A stretch of 64,000 nucleotides of DNA, taken from the NCBI GenBank assembly GCA_947176745.1, contig CAMWRV010000003.1:1-64000 (forward strand), written 5' to 3'. Below, piece by piece: positions 28,255 to 37,910 of this stretch (positions within the stretch are counted from its first letter, which is position 1; the number at the start of each line of letters is the position of its first letter). This stretch comes from an uncultured Muribaculaceae bacterium (GTDB lineage: Bacteria; Bacteroidota; Bacteroidia; Bacteroidales; Muribaculaceae). Under the pieces are notes generated by a model. That model saw nothing but the letters and a program-made list of their open reading frames with translations, did no database searches and was not told the origin of the DNA. Made by a program: the position numbers and the translations under genes.

Positions 28255-29937
28255 ATGAAACATTTTTACGCACTTCTCGCGAGTGCCGTTATTCTCCCTT
28301 CTGCGGCAATGTCTGCGGAACAACATTCCGGGACTCTTCCGGTTCTTTATGTTAACACAGAGAACAACGAGGAGATCACAACAAAAGAGTATTATCTTCA
28401 GGCCACCTACTACCTCGACAATAACGGTCTTCCTGATATCGAATCAATCGGAGATGCCGACAACCCCGTATCGGTAGAGATAAAGGCTCGCGGAAACTAT
28501 ACGTGGACCGGTTTTGACAAAAAACCTTATAAACTGAAGTTTTCAAAAAAGACCGAGTTCATGGGCATGGATAAAAACAAGCATTTCGCATTGCTGGCAC
28601 ATGCCGACGATGAACAGGGGTTCATGCGCAACATCGCCGGCTTCGAACTGAGCCGCCGCCTCGGACTTCCATGGACACCCGCCGAACGGCCTGTGGAGTT
28701 CTATCTTAACGGAGACTACAAGGGTCTTTATTTCGTAACACAAACCATCAGAATAGATTCCACACGGGTTGACATAACCGAGCAGGAAGATGAAGCAGTG
28801 ACTGATGTTGACGGCGGCTGGCTCGTAGAGATCGACAACTATGACACAGATCCGCATATCACTGTCATCGAGCACAACGGCTATCCGATATACTTCACAT
28901 ATTCAAGTCCGGAAATTCTCAGCCCCGAGCAGGAGGCATATCTCACAGAACAGATGAACGGCATAAACGATGCAGTCTACGCCGAAGATAAAAACACATC
29001 CGGCTGGCTCGATTACATCGACCTCGAATCTGCCGCACGCTTCTACATAGTGCAGGAGATACTTGACGACTGCGAATCGTATCATGGCTCATGCTACTTA
29101 TACAAAGACCGCGGAGAAAGCACAAAATGGCATTTCGGCCCGGTATGGGACTTCGGCAACGCCTTCCGTCGCGGCAGTAAGGATAAATTCGTATGGCAGG
29201 ATCCTGAATTCAACCAGACATGGATAGGTGAAATATATAAGTTCCCCGCATTCCAGGCCAAAGTCAGGGAAGTCTGGGCTGAATTCTGCAAAACCGGTTA
29301 CGACGGTCTGGAACAGTATCTGACAGACTATGCCTCTAAAATCTCCGTAGCCGCCGGTTTCAACTATGAGCGCTGGAACCAGTATGGCAATGATGATGTG
29401 AAAGCCAGGACACAAGAAATGATTCAGATGATCAGGAACAGTGTGGACTGGCTCGGAGACCAGTGGGGCGCCAAACCGGAGATATCGACAGAACCCGGTG
29501 TCGACATATATATCCGCGGAGATTTCAACAACTGGAACACTACCCACAGGCTAACTTGTCTCGGAAACGGCATATACGAATACGATCTGCAGGATGCCGA
29601 CTTTTCAGGAGCATTCAAGATTGCATCGTCAGACTGGAACACAATAGACTACGGAGCAGCTGAAGATGGTATGACTCCTCAGGCTGAGCAAGAATTCAAA
29701 CTGGAGAAAAGCGGTAAGAATATCAACTTCCCTCAGGTGCTGACTCACAGGCTGGTTGTAGACCTTAAAAACGAGACATTGATGTTTACAGATCATTCAG
29801 GTGTTGATGCCGTGGAAACCGATAGTGCCGACCGGACAGAAATATACACCGTTACAGGACAAAGGGTATCGGAAATGGGAGACAACGGAATATATATCGT
29901 GAAAACGGGAACCAAAACAGTGAAAATAATAAAATAA
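28255..29937 (+). CDS. CotH kinase family protein with T9SS-like C-terminal sorting domain
   Basis: IKARGNYTWTGFDKKPYKLKFSKKTEFMGMDKNKHFALLAHADDEQGFMRN...LEIDNYD; C-term TEIYTVTGQRVSEMGDNGIYIVKTGTKTVKIIK. Confidence 0.88.
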   Translation: MKHFYALLASAVILPSAAMSAEQHSGTLPVLYVNTENNEEITTKEYYLQATYYLDNNGLPDIESIGDADNPVSVEIKARGNYTWTGFDKKPYKLKFSKKTEFMGMDKNKHFALLAHADDEQGFMRNIAGFELSRRLGLPWTPAERPVEFYLNGDYKGLYFVTQTIRIDSTRVDITEQEDEAVTDVDGGWLVEIDNYDTDPHITVIEHNGYPIYFTYSSPEILSPEQEAYLTEQMNGINDAVYAEDKNTSGWLDYIDLESAARFYIVQEILDDCESYHGSCYLYKDRGESTKWHFGPVWDFGNAFRRGSKDKFVWQDPEFNQTWIGEIYKFPAFQAKVREVWAEFCKTGYDGLEQYLTDYASKISVAAGFNYERWNQYGNDDVKARTQEMIQMIRNSVDWLGDQWGAKPEISTEPGVDIYIRGDFNNWNTTHRLTCLGNGIYEYDLQDADFSGAFKIASSDWNTIDYGAAEDGMTPQAEQEFKLEKSGKNINFPQVLTHRLVVDLKNETLMFTDHSGVDAVETDSADRTEIYTVTGQRVSEMGDNGIYIVKTGTKTVKIIK

Positions 29938-29982
29938 GTATCTCTCGCCAATCAATACATTAACTATTTAACGAGACATACC
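29935..29982. repeat. short (internally deleted) copy of the 28018-28184 element
   Basis: TAAGTATCTCTCGCCAATCAATACATTAACTATTTAACGAGACATACC joins the left and right ends of the first copy. Confidence 0.7.
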
Positions 29983-29999
29983 AACAGTCGGAAATAAAC

Positions 30000-30039
30000 C
30001 AATGTAGCCGCATAGCTCTCAGGCCATGCGGCTACATTG
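30000..30039 (+). terminator. terminator hairpin
   Basis: caatgtagccgcat/atgcggctacattg 14-bp stem. Confidence 0.7.
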
Positions 30040-30126
30040 TCATTATGACACTCCTGCCGGAATTACGTCGATTCTTATTGGTCCATTATTGGTAGCAGGC
30101 GGTTTTTATTTGTGGGAGATTTTTGC

Positions 30127-30134
30127 TAATTTTG
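30127..30134 (+). promoter_or_regulatory. putative -7 box
   Basis: TAATTTTG upstream of ATG at 30160. Confidence 0.6.
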
Positions 30135-30159
30135 TTTTCTATTCGAAAAATTGAAGATT

Positions 30160-30945
30160 ATGATTTGGAACCACCGGATTTTAATTGCCGCGCTTTCACT
30201 GACTTTCCCTATTGCGGCGTTGCCGTGGGGACAGAAGGGTCATGACACTGTGGCATATATAGCGGAGTGCCGCATGACTCCTGAAGCCAAAGCTGCAGCG
30301 GAAGATTTGCTTGACGGCAGATCGATCGTGTACTATGCCAACTGGCTCGACAATGCGTCGCATACTCCGGAATATGCCTACAGCAAGACCTGGCATTACA
30401 AGAATATTGACGCAGATGAAAATTTCTCCAATGCAAAAATCAACGAGAAAGGCGATATTGTCATAGCTCTTGACTCCTGTATATCTCAGCTTGCAGATAC
30501 AACCCGATCGAAAGAAGAGCGGGCTCTTGCTTTGAAAATGATTGTACATCTTCTCGGAGATCTTCACCAGCCGCTTCACCTCGGTCACGCAAGTGATCTC
30601 GGCGGAAACCGTCATGAAGTAAGATTCTTCAAGAAACCGACGAATCTTCACACCGTATGGGACAGCAACCTTGTCGAGGCCGGTCACAAATGGAGTTATA
30701 CCGAATGGAAGGAGCAGATAGACAGGACTACTCCCGGACAGGAGAATGAGATACTGCGGCTCACAACCCCGGCGCAATGGGCGGAAGAGACATATGGAAT
30801 CGCACAGGAAGTATATCGGAACACCCCCATCGATATGAACATCGAATACACGTATATAGCAGACTGGACACCTGTTGTCGAACAGCAACTGCTCCGAGGC
30901 GGGCTACGCCTTGCAAAAGTGCTCAATGATGTCCTATCAAAATAA
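30160..30945 (+). CDS. S1/P1 nuclease family protein
   Basis: WGQKGHDTVAYIAE...NWLDNASHTPEYAYSKTWHYKNID...MIVHLLGDLHQPLHLGHASDLGGN...LHTVWDSNLV. Confidence 0.95.
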   Translation: MIWNHRILIAALSLTFPIAALPWGQKGHDTVAYIAECRMTPEAKAAAEDLLDGRSIVYYANWLDNASHTPEYAYSKTWHYKNIDADENFSNAKINEKGDIVIALDSCISQLADTTRSKEERALALKMIVHLLGDLHQPLHLGHASDLGGNRHEVRFFKKPTNLHTVWDSNLVEAGHKWSYTEWKEQIDRTTPGQENEILRLTTPAQWAEETYGIAQEVYRNTPIDMNIEYTYIADWTPVVEQQLLRGGLRLAKVLNDVLSK

Positions 30946-30957
30946 AGAACTAAAGGC

Positions 30958-31437
30958 ATGAATAAATATGAGGAGCTGAATCTGCCGCCCGCACCACTGC
31001 GTATCCGCGATGAAAACGGAACCCGAAAAGTATTTGACCCGCTGCGCGACAAGTGGGTTGTGCTTACACCGGAAGAGTGGGTCAGACAGCATTTCACACA
31101 CTGGCTGATCAATGAATACCACTATCCTCCGAGCCTCATGGCCAACGAAACTGGCATAGAGGTCAACGGCACCAGGAAGCGTTGCGACACGGTGGCATTC
31201 AGAAGAGAGGGCTCTCCCCTTCTGATTGTAGAATACAAGGCACCAGACATACGTATCACCCAGACCGTGTTTGACCAGATCGTACGCTACAACATGTGCC
31301 TGCATGCAGAATATCTCATCGTATCGAACGGCATGGAGCATTTCTGCTGCAAGATTGACTATGACGGCAACACATACCACTTCATACCGGTAATACCGGA
31401 TTATCAGGATTTATATCTCTCCAGATCGGAAAATTAA
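30958..31437 (+). CDS. stand-alone type I restriction HsdR N-terminal-like nuclease domain protein
   Basis: RKVFDPLRDKWVVLTPEEWVRQHF...RCDTVAFRREGSPLLIVEYKAPDIRITQTVFDQI. Confidence 0.85.
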   Translation: MNKYEELNLPPAPLRIRDENGTRKVFDPLRDKWVVLTPEEWVRQHFTHWLINEYHYPPSLMANETGIEVNGTRKRCDTVAFRREGSPLLIVEYKAPDIRITQTVFDQIVRYNMCLHAEYLIVSNGMEHFCCKIDYDGNTYHFIPVIPDYQDLYLSRSEN

Positions 31438-31439
31438 GT

Positions 31440-33746
31440 ATGTCATCAGAAATCACACCGAATTACAATTACCTTGACGAGCTTAATCCTCAGCAGCGAG
31501 CCGCAGTGGAATACTGCGACGGTCCCTCTCTGGTCATAGCAGGAGCTGGATCGGGCAAGACGAGAGTGTTGACTTACAAGATTCTTCACCTGCTTCGTTC
31601 CGGCATCGAGCCTCACCGTATCCTCGCACTGACCTTCACCAACAAAGCCGCGCGAGAGATGAAAAGCCGCATTGCCCGTGTCGCAGGCGAGAAAGCCGGA
31701 GCCAGACTGTGGATGGGAACTTTCCACTCCGTGTTTCTCCGCATTTTGCGAAGACATGCGGAGGAGATCGGCTTCAAAAACGGATTCACGATCTACGACG
31801 CGACCGATTCGCGTAATCTGGTCAAGCAGATCATCAAGGAACTCGGCCTTGACGAGAAGCAGTATAAACCCGCGTCAGTAGCATCGCAGATATCCAATGC
31901 CAAAAACGCGATGATGACTCCCGGCCAATATCATAACGAATATTACGATGACGACAGGAAATCGAAAAGGCCTATGGTTTCACGGATTTTCGATATCTAT
32001 GTCAGACGTTGCCGGGCGGCCAATGCGATGGACTTCGACGACATACTGTTCTTCATGAACACCATGCTGCGTGACAATCCCGACATACTCCGGCATTATC
32101 AGGAGTTTTTCCGATACATTCTCGTGGATGAATATCAGGACACCAACTTCGCGCAGCATCTTGTCGTGTCGCAGCTTGCAAAACCCGACAACATGCTTTG
32201 TGTAGTCGGAGACGACGCCCAGAGCATTTACTCATTCCGTGGCGCGAACATCGCCAACATCATAAACCTTGAGAAAGCATATCCCGGACTTAGAACATTC
32301 AAACTTGAAAGAAACTACCGGTCAACCAAAAACATCGTCAATGCAGCCGGAAGCCTGATAAAGAAGAATACCCATCAGCTTCCCAAGCAGGTTTATTCAG
32401 AAAACGAGACCGGCTCTCCCATAGAGATCATACGCACATACAGCGATATCGAGGAGGCATATATTGTAGCCACAGGCATCAATGCCACCAAGATGTCGGA
32501 ACATGATTCATATGACGACTATGCCGTCCTTTACCGGACCAATGCCCAGAGCCGCGTCATAGAGGAGGCGCTCCGGAAACGGAATATCAGTTACAGGATT
32601 GTGGGCGGAACCGCTTTCTATCAGAGAAAGGAAGTGAAAGACATGATCGCATATTTCAGACTCGCAGTCAACCCGGATGACGACGAGGCCCTGCGACGTG
32701 TCATCAATTTCCCTGCACGCGGAATCGGCGACACCACCGTGAAAAAGATACAGACAGCCGCGTCTGCCGCGGATGTAAGCCTGTGGAGTGTGCTCGACAA
32801 TCCCGATACATATGCACTTGATGTCAACGCCGGAACACGCAAGAAACTAAATGCTTTTGTCGACATGATCCATGAGTTCATAGCCGACAACGGCCGATCA
32901 AACGCGTTCGAGCTCGGACAGCTTATCTACAACCGCACCGGAATTCTGCTGCTATACGCACACGACAACACTCCCGAAAGCATATCGCGCCAGGAGAACC
33001 TGTCGGAAATGCTCTCCGGTCTCAAAGACTTTTCCGAGACAGCTCTTGAAACAGGCGAAGGCAATGCAAAAATGGCCGACTTTCTGTCGGAAGTATCACT
33101 CGCCACCGATGCGGATGAAAAAGACAAGACTGATGAACCTAAAGTGACGCTGATGACCGTGCATGCCGCAAAAGGACTTGAATTCAAGCATGTATACATT
33201 GTCGGGGCAGAAGAGGAACTGTTCCCGTCGTCAATGGCAATGAATACGATAGCAGAGATCGAAGAGGAACGCCGCCTGATGTACGTGGCCATCACGCGTG
33301 CCGAAAAAAGCTGCATCATCACATATGCAAAATCCCGTTTCCGCAACGGCCAGACAAAAATGACATCTCCCTCAAGATTTCTGGCAGAGATAGATCCACG
33401 TTTTGTCAATTCAGGAGATTCTTCAGACTCCCGTCAGACCGAAAGACCCTCATTTGTCAATCCGGCTGCCAACTATCGTGAAAATACATATGGGAGTTTC
33501 AGCGTGTATAAGCCTGCGACGTCGGCAAAACTAAAATCAGTCAGATCAGTTGCAGCATCTGATGACAGACCTCAGCACTCCCCCGACAGCCTCACTGCCG
33601 GAATGCGGATCGAACATGCTAAATTCGGCAAGGGCACCATTGTAAAAACAGGCAATATCAGCGGCGAACCAAGCATAACGGTTGATTTCGGTCCGACCGG
33701 AACAAAAAACCTTCTGCTCCGCTACGCAAAATTCAATATCATATGA
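31440..33746 (+). CDS. pcrA: UvrD/PcrA-type superfamily 1 DNA helicase
   Basis: LNPQQRAAVEYCDGPSLVIAGAGSGKTRVLTYKI...VDEYQDTN...VGDDAQSIYSFRGA...TVHAAKGLEFKHVYIVG. Confidence 0.95.
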   Translation: MSSEITPNYNYLDELNPQQRAAVEYCDGPSLVIAGAGSGKTRVLTYKILHLLRSGIEPHRILALTFTNKAAREMKSRIARVAGEKAGARLWMGTFHSVFLRILRRHAEEIGFKNGFTIYDATDSRNLVKQIIKELGLDEKQYKPASVASQISNAKNAMMTPGQYHNEYYDDDRKSKRPMVSRIFDIYVRRCRAANAMDFDDILFFMNTMLRDNPDILRHYQEFFRYILVDEYQDTNFAQHLVVSQLAKPDNMLCVVGDDAQSIYSFRGANIANIINLEKAYPGLRTFKLERNYRSTKNIVNAAGSLIKKNTHQLPKQVYSENETGSPIEIIRTYSDIEEAYIVATGINATKMSEHDSYDDYAVLYRTNAQSRVIEEALRKRNISYRIVGGTAFYQRKEVKDMIAYFRLAVNPDDDEALRRVINFPARGIGDTTVKKIQTAASAADVSLWSVLDNPDTYALDVNAGTRKKLNAFVDMIHEFIADNGRSNAFELGQLIYNRTGILLLYAHDNTPESISRQENLSEMLSGLKDFSETALETGEGNAKMADFLSEVSLATDADEKDKTDEPKVTLMTVHAAKGLEFKHVYIVGAEEELFPSSMAMNTIAEIEEERRLMYVAITRAEKSCIITYAKSRFRNGQTKMTSPSRFLAEIDPRFVNSGDSSDSRQTERPSFVNPAANYRENTYGSFSVYKPATSAKLKSVRSVAASDDRPQHSPDSLTAGMRIEHAKFGKGTIVKTGNISGEPSITVDFGPTGTKNLLLRYAKFNII

Positions 33747-34906
33747 CAATACAGACACCATATTATATAGTTTACGAAGAGCGACTCCGCGCAAATCTTG
33801 AGAAACTGCAGAAAGTGAGCCGGGATGCCAATCTTAAGATAATAATGGCATTCAAGGCCAATGCCCTGTGGAAGACATTCCCGATCATTAAGGAATATTT
33901 CACGGCCTCTACAGCAAGCTCGCTTAACGAGATGCGACTATCGCTTGAGTATCTCGGCAATGACGTGCATGCATACTGCCCGGTGTATACTGAAGCATCC
34001 TTCCCCGATTTTCTCGACGGATGCACTCATATCACATTCAATTCGCTCGCCCAGTTCCACAAATTCCATCCCCTTATGCAGGCACACAAGCGAAAAGTTT
34101 CTGCCGGCCTGAGGGTCAATCCCCACTGCAGTGTCATCGATACAGACATCTACAATCCCTGCAAACCGGGATCGCGTTTCGGAGAGAATCCCGAAAACCT
34201 GCGGAACGGACTGCCGGAAGGGATCGAGGGGCTACATTTCCACGCGCTCTGCGAATCGTCGAGCTATGATCTTGAGGCTGTACTCGACGCTTTTATCGCA
34301 CAATACGGGCATCTTCTGCCGCATGTGAAATGGCTCAACATGGGCGGAGGCCACCTGATAACGCGCAAAGACTATGATACCGATCATCTGGTCAGACTGA
34401 TTAACACTCTTCACGAACGGTATCCACATCTCGAACTGATCATAGAGCCTGGGAGCGCGTTTACATGGCAGACAGGAGATCTGGTTACAGAGGTTCTCGA
34501 TGTAGTTGAGGATTCAGGAATACGCACCGCGGTAATCGATGCATCTTTCGCATGTCACATGCCCGATTGTCTTGAAATGCCCTATAAGCCTGCCATAGCG
34601 GAAGCAATGGCCGACAGCAGTGAAACTGATGAAAACGTAGATTCCGCGAACGGTAGTGAGGGCATATCCTATCGTCTGGGAGGAAATTCATGTCTGAGCG
34701 GAGATTATGTAGGCGACTGGCGATTCAAAGTTCCGCTTAAAGCAGGCGACCGTCTGACCCTGCTCGACATGAACCACTATACCACCGTCAAGACCAATAT
34801 GTTCAACGGCATCCAGCACCCGTCGATATGGCTTAAACCTGTAGATGGAGACCCGGTTCTGCTGCGGGAATATACGTATGAAGACTATAAGACCAGAATG
34901 GACTGA
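33743..34906 (+). CDS. nspC: carboxynorspermidine decarboxylase
   Basis: TPYYIVYEERLRANLEKLQKV...MAFKANALW...LHFHALCESSSYDLEAVL...WLNMGGGHLITRKDYD...EPGSAFTWQTGDL. Confidence 0.95.
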   Translation: MTIQTPYYIVYEERLRANLEKLQKVSRDANLKIIMAFKANALWKTFPIIKEYFTASTASSLNEMRLSLEYLGNDVHAYCPVYTEASFPDFLDGCTHITFNSLAQFHKFHPLMQAHKRKVSAGLRVNPHCSVIDTDIYNPCKPGSRFGENPENLRNGLPEGIEGLHFHALCESSSYDLEAVLDAFIAQYGHLLPHVKWLNMGGGHLITRKDYDTDHLVRLINTLHERYPHLELIIEPGSAFTWQTGDLVTEVLDVVEDSGIRTAVIDASFACHMPDCLEMPYKPAIAEAMADSSETDENVDSANGSEGISYRLGGNSCLSGDYVGDWRFKVPLKAGDRLTLLDMNHYTTVKTNMFNGIQHPSIWLKPVDGDPVLLREYTYEDYKTRMD

Positions 34907-34967
34907 CATTCTGACTTTTTCAAATGCAGCGTCGGTTCTTTATAGACATTATATTCAATTTAAATAA

Positions 34968-35006
34968 ATTTTCGGACAGCTTAAATACTAAAAGTTGTCC
35001 GAAAAT
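34968..35006 (+). terminator. terminator hairpin after nspC
   Basis: attttcggaca/tgtccgaaaat stem then T tract. Confidence 0.75.
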
Positions 35007-35126
35007 ATTTTTTACAATCTATTTATCAGCATTTTATAAAATTTAACAACTCCAAAAGTTTTCCATTTTATAAATTCCGATCATTCTCCTCTTGAAATAT
35101 TTTTTTGCGGATTCGAATTTATATTG

Positions 35127-35134
35127 TAATTTTG
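35127..35134 (+). promoter_or_regulatory. putative -7 box for nrdD
   Basis: TAATTTTG. Confidence 0.6.
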
Positions 35135-35179
35135 TGGCGGCTTTCAAGGCCATAATTCGAACCAAAATTCCAGAAACAG

Positions 35180-37384
35180 ATGATACAGACAGTTGTTAAG
35201 CGCGACGGCCGTGTGGTCGGATATAATGAGGAAAAAATCAAAGCCGCCATCCGCAAGGCCATGCTCACCACAGAAATGGGCGAGGATGAGGCTCTCATAC
35301 AGAAAATAACCGACAGGGTAGGAATGTCGGGCAAAGAGCGCATGACTGTCGAAGAAATTCAGGACAAGGTCGAGATCGAACTCATGAAATCCGCCCGCAA
35401 GGATGTGGCCAAAAGATACATCGCATACCGCGACCAGCGCAGCATTGCCCGCAGGGCAAAGACCCGCGACATGTTTCTTGAGATCATAGAGGCGAAAAAC
35501 AACGACATCACACGTGAGAACGCCAACATGAACACTGATTCGCCGGCAGGAATGATGATGAAGTTCGCCAGCGAGACCACGAAGCCGTTTGTCGATGACT
35601 ACCTGCTGTCTGCAACGGTAAAACAAGCCGTCAAGAACAACTATATACACATACACGACAAAGACTACTACCCTACCAAGAGTCTTACATGCGTGCAGCA
35701 TCCGCTCGACCGCATTCTGGAGCGCGGCTTTGTAGCGGGTCACGGCGAATCACGCCCTGCCAAAAGAATCGAGACAGCAAGTGTCATCGCCTGCATATCG
35801 TTGGAGACTGCCCAGAACGAGATGCACGGAGGTCAGGCCATACCGGCGTTCGACTTCTATCTCGCGCCGTTCGTGCGCCGTTCGTTCATTGAAGAGGTAA
35901 AGACTCTCGAACAGCTTACAGGTGAAAACCTTGAATCACTTTATGAAGCCGACATCGAAGACTTCATAAAGAAAGATCTTGACGGACTTACAGGCACCGC
36001 GCGATATATCCAGCACGCAGTCAACAAGACCGTGGATCGTGTGCACCAGTCGATGGAAGCATTCATACACAATATGAACACCATACACTCGCGCGGAGGC
36101 AATCAGGTAGTGTTCTCGTCGATCAACTACGGCACCGACACATCGGCAGAAGGCCGCTGCGTGATACGCGAATTGCTTAAATCCACATATGAAGGAGTCG
36201 GGAACGGCGCAACTGCCATTTTCCCCATCCAGATCTGGAAAAAGAAAAGAGGCGTAAGCTATCTTCCCGAAGACAGGAACTATGACCTTTACAAGCTCGC
36301 ATGCAAAGTGACCGCGAGAAGATTCTTCCCCAACTTCCTTAATCTTGACGCCACATTCAACAAGGCCGAGGAGTGGAATGAAAATGATCCGAAGCGCTAT
36401 CTTCATGAGGTTGCCACGATGGGATGCCGCACCCGCGTGTTCGAGAACCGATATGGCGAGAAGACATCGGTTGGACGGGGAAATCTCTCTTTCACTACTA
36501 TCAATATTGTACGTCTCGCCATTGAAGTGATGAACGTACAGGACAAGAACGAGAGAATAGAAAGATTTTTCGAAAAACTCGATGAGATTCTTGACATCAC
36601 AGCCATGCAGCTCAACGAACGCTTCAATTTCCAGAAGACAGCGCTCGCCAAGCAGTTCCCGCTTGTGATGAGCGTGCTGTGGAACCACACAGAAGACCTT
36701 GGACCGAACGACACGATCGAGTCCGTGATCAATCAGGGAACGCTGGGTATCGGATTCATCGGTCTTGCCGAGTGTCTGATCGCTCTCGTCGGCAAGCATC
36801 ACGGCGAAAGCGAGGAGGCGCAGGCTCTCGGTCTTAAGATTGTCGGCCATATGCGCAGCCGCGTCAATGAGTTCTGCGAGAAATATGAGCACAACTTCTC
36901 GGTTCTTGCCACTCCTGCCGAAGGACTTTCAGGCAAATTCACAAAGAAAGACCGCAAGTCGTTCGGGATCATTGCGGGAGTCACTGACAAAGAATACTAC
37001 ACCAACTCCAACCACGTGCCGGTCTACTATCACTGTTCTCCTCGTCACAAGGCAAAAGTAGAGGCCCCCTATCATCCTCTTACCACAGGAGGCCACATAT
37101 TCTATGTTGAAATCGACGGAGACGCCACCCATAACGAGGAATCGATCATGCAGATTGTCGACATGATGGATCAGTACAACCTCGGTTACGGTTCGGTGAA
37201 TCACAACCGCAACCATTGTCCCAACTGCGGATACGAGAACGCGGCAAAGAATGAGGAGACATGTCCGAAATGCGGCACCGCATTCGAGACCATACAGCGC
37301 ATAACAGGCTATCTTGTGGGTACGACCGACCGCTGGAACTCCGGCAAACTCGCCGAACTTCACGACCGCATCGTTCATAAATAA
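35180..37384 (+). CDS. nrdD: anaerobic ribonucleoside-triphosphate reductase
   Basis: VVKRDGRVVGYNEEKIKAAI ATP-cone; CPNCGYENAAKNEETCPKCG; C-terminal RITGYLVGTTDRWNSGK glycyl radical site. Confidence 0.97.
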   Translation: MIQTVVKRDGRVVGYNEEKIKAAIRKAMLTTEMGEDEALIQKITDRVGMSGKERMTVEEIQDKVEIELMKSARKDVAKRYIAYRDQRSIARRAKTRDMFLEIIEAKNNDITRENANMNTDSPAGMMMKFASETTKPFVDDYLLSATVKQAVKNNYIHIHDKDYYPTKSLTCVQHPLDRILERGFVAGHGESRPAKRIETASVIACISLETAQNEMHGGQAIPAFDFYLAPFVRRSFIEEVKTLEQLTGENLESLYEADIEDFIKKDLDGLTGTARYIQHAVNKTVDRVHQSMEAFIHNMNTIHSRGGNQVVFSSINYGTDTSAEGRCVIRELLKSTYEGVGNGATAIFPIQIWKKKRGVSYLPEDRNYDLYKLACKVTARRFFPNFLNLDATFNKAEEWNENDPKRYLHEVATMGCRTRVFENRYGEKTSVGRGNLSFTTINIVRLAIEVMNVQDKNERIERFFEKLDEILDITAMQLNERFNFQKTALAKQFPLVMSVLWNHTEDLGPNDTIESVINQGTLGIGFIGLAECLIALVGKHHGESEEAQALGLKIVGHMRSRVNEFCEKYEHNFSVLATPAEGLSGKFTKKDRKSFGIIAGVTDKEYYTNSNHVPVYYHCSPRHKAKVEAPYHPLTTGGHIFYVEIDGDATHNEESIMQIVDMMDQYNLGYGSVNHNRNHCPNCGYENAAKNEETCPKCGTAFETIQRITGYLVGTTDRWNSGKLAELHDRIVHK

Positions 37385-37403
37385 CTATCCTGCGAATCGT
37401 ATT

Positions 37404-37847
37404 ATGACAGTACGCGTTCTTGATATTGTCAGAGGCACAACGGTGGATGGTCCGGGATTCCGGACCTCCATCTATCTTGCCGGATGCCGGCATCATTGTC
37501 CGGGATGTCACAATCCTCAGTCATGGGACTTCGGAGGGGGCTCAGAGATGGAAATCGACGATCTGATGGAAATCGTGAAAGAAGAGGACTTTGATGTAAC
37601 GCTGTCGGGAGGTGATCCGATGTACAGACCCGACGCTGTCCGCGAGATATCGCGAAGGGTCCGGTCTCTCGGACATAGGGTATGGGTCTACACCGGCTTC
37701 ACATGGGAACAGATCAAATCTGATCCTCAACTTCTCGAGGCTCTTGAAGATGTGGAAGCCATAGTCGAGGGTCCCTTCATATCAGAACTCAGAGACACAG
37801 ACCTCCGGTTCAGGGGATCATCCAACCAGCGCATCATTTATCTGTAG
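37404..37847 (+). CDS. nrdG: anaerobic RNR activating protein (radical SAM)
   Basis: VDGPGFRTSIYLAGCRHHCPGCHNPQSWDF; follows nrdD. Confidence 0.95.
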   Translation: MTVRVLDIVRGTTVDGPGFRTSIYLAGCRHHCPGCHNPQSWDFGGGSEMEIDDLMEIVKEEDFDVTLSGGDPMYRPDAVREISRRVRSLGHRVWVYTGFTWEQIKSDPQLLEALEDVEAIVEGPFISELRDTDLRFRGSSNQRIIYL

Positions 37848-37875
37848 ACGCACATGATGTGCACATGACAATCGC

Positions 37876-37883
37876 TAATTTTG
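37876..37883 (+). promoter_or_regulatory. putative -7 box
   Basis: TAATTTTG upstream of ATG at 37911. Confidence 0.6.
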
Positions 37884-37910
37884 TAACGTTTAACAAAAAA
37901 CGGCATTATC

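Noticed and set aside
30958-33746. HsdR-N-like gene plus UvrD helicase as a new restriction/defense system
   Set aside because: Helicase matches housekeeping PcrA/UvrD and the small protein is a widespread Bacteroidetes orphan; no methylase or specificity gene and no mobile context.
35936-36892. 318-aa minus-strand ORF opposite nrdD
   Set aside because: Shadow ORF antisense to a strongly conserved gene; low-complexity composition and no recognisable motif.
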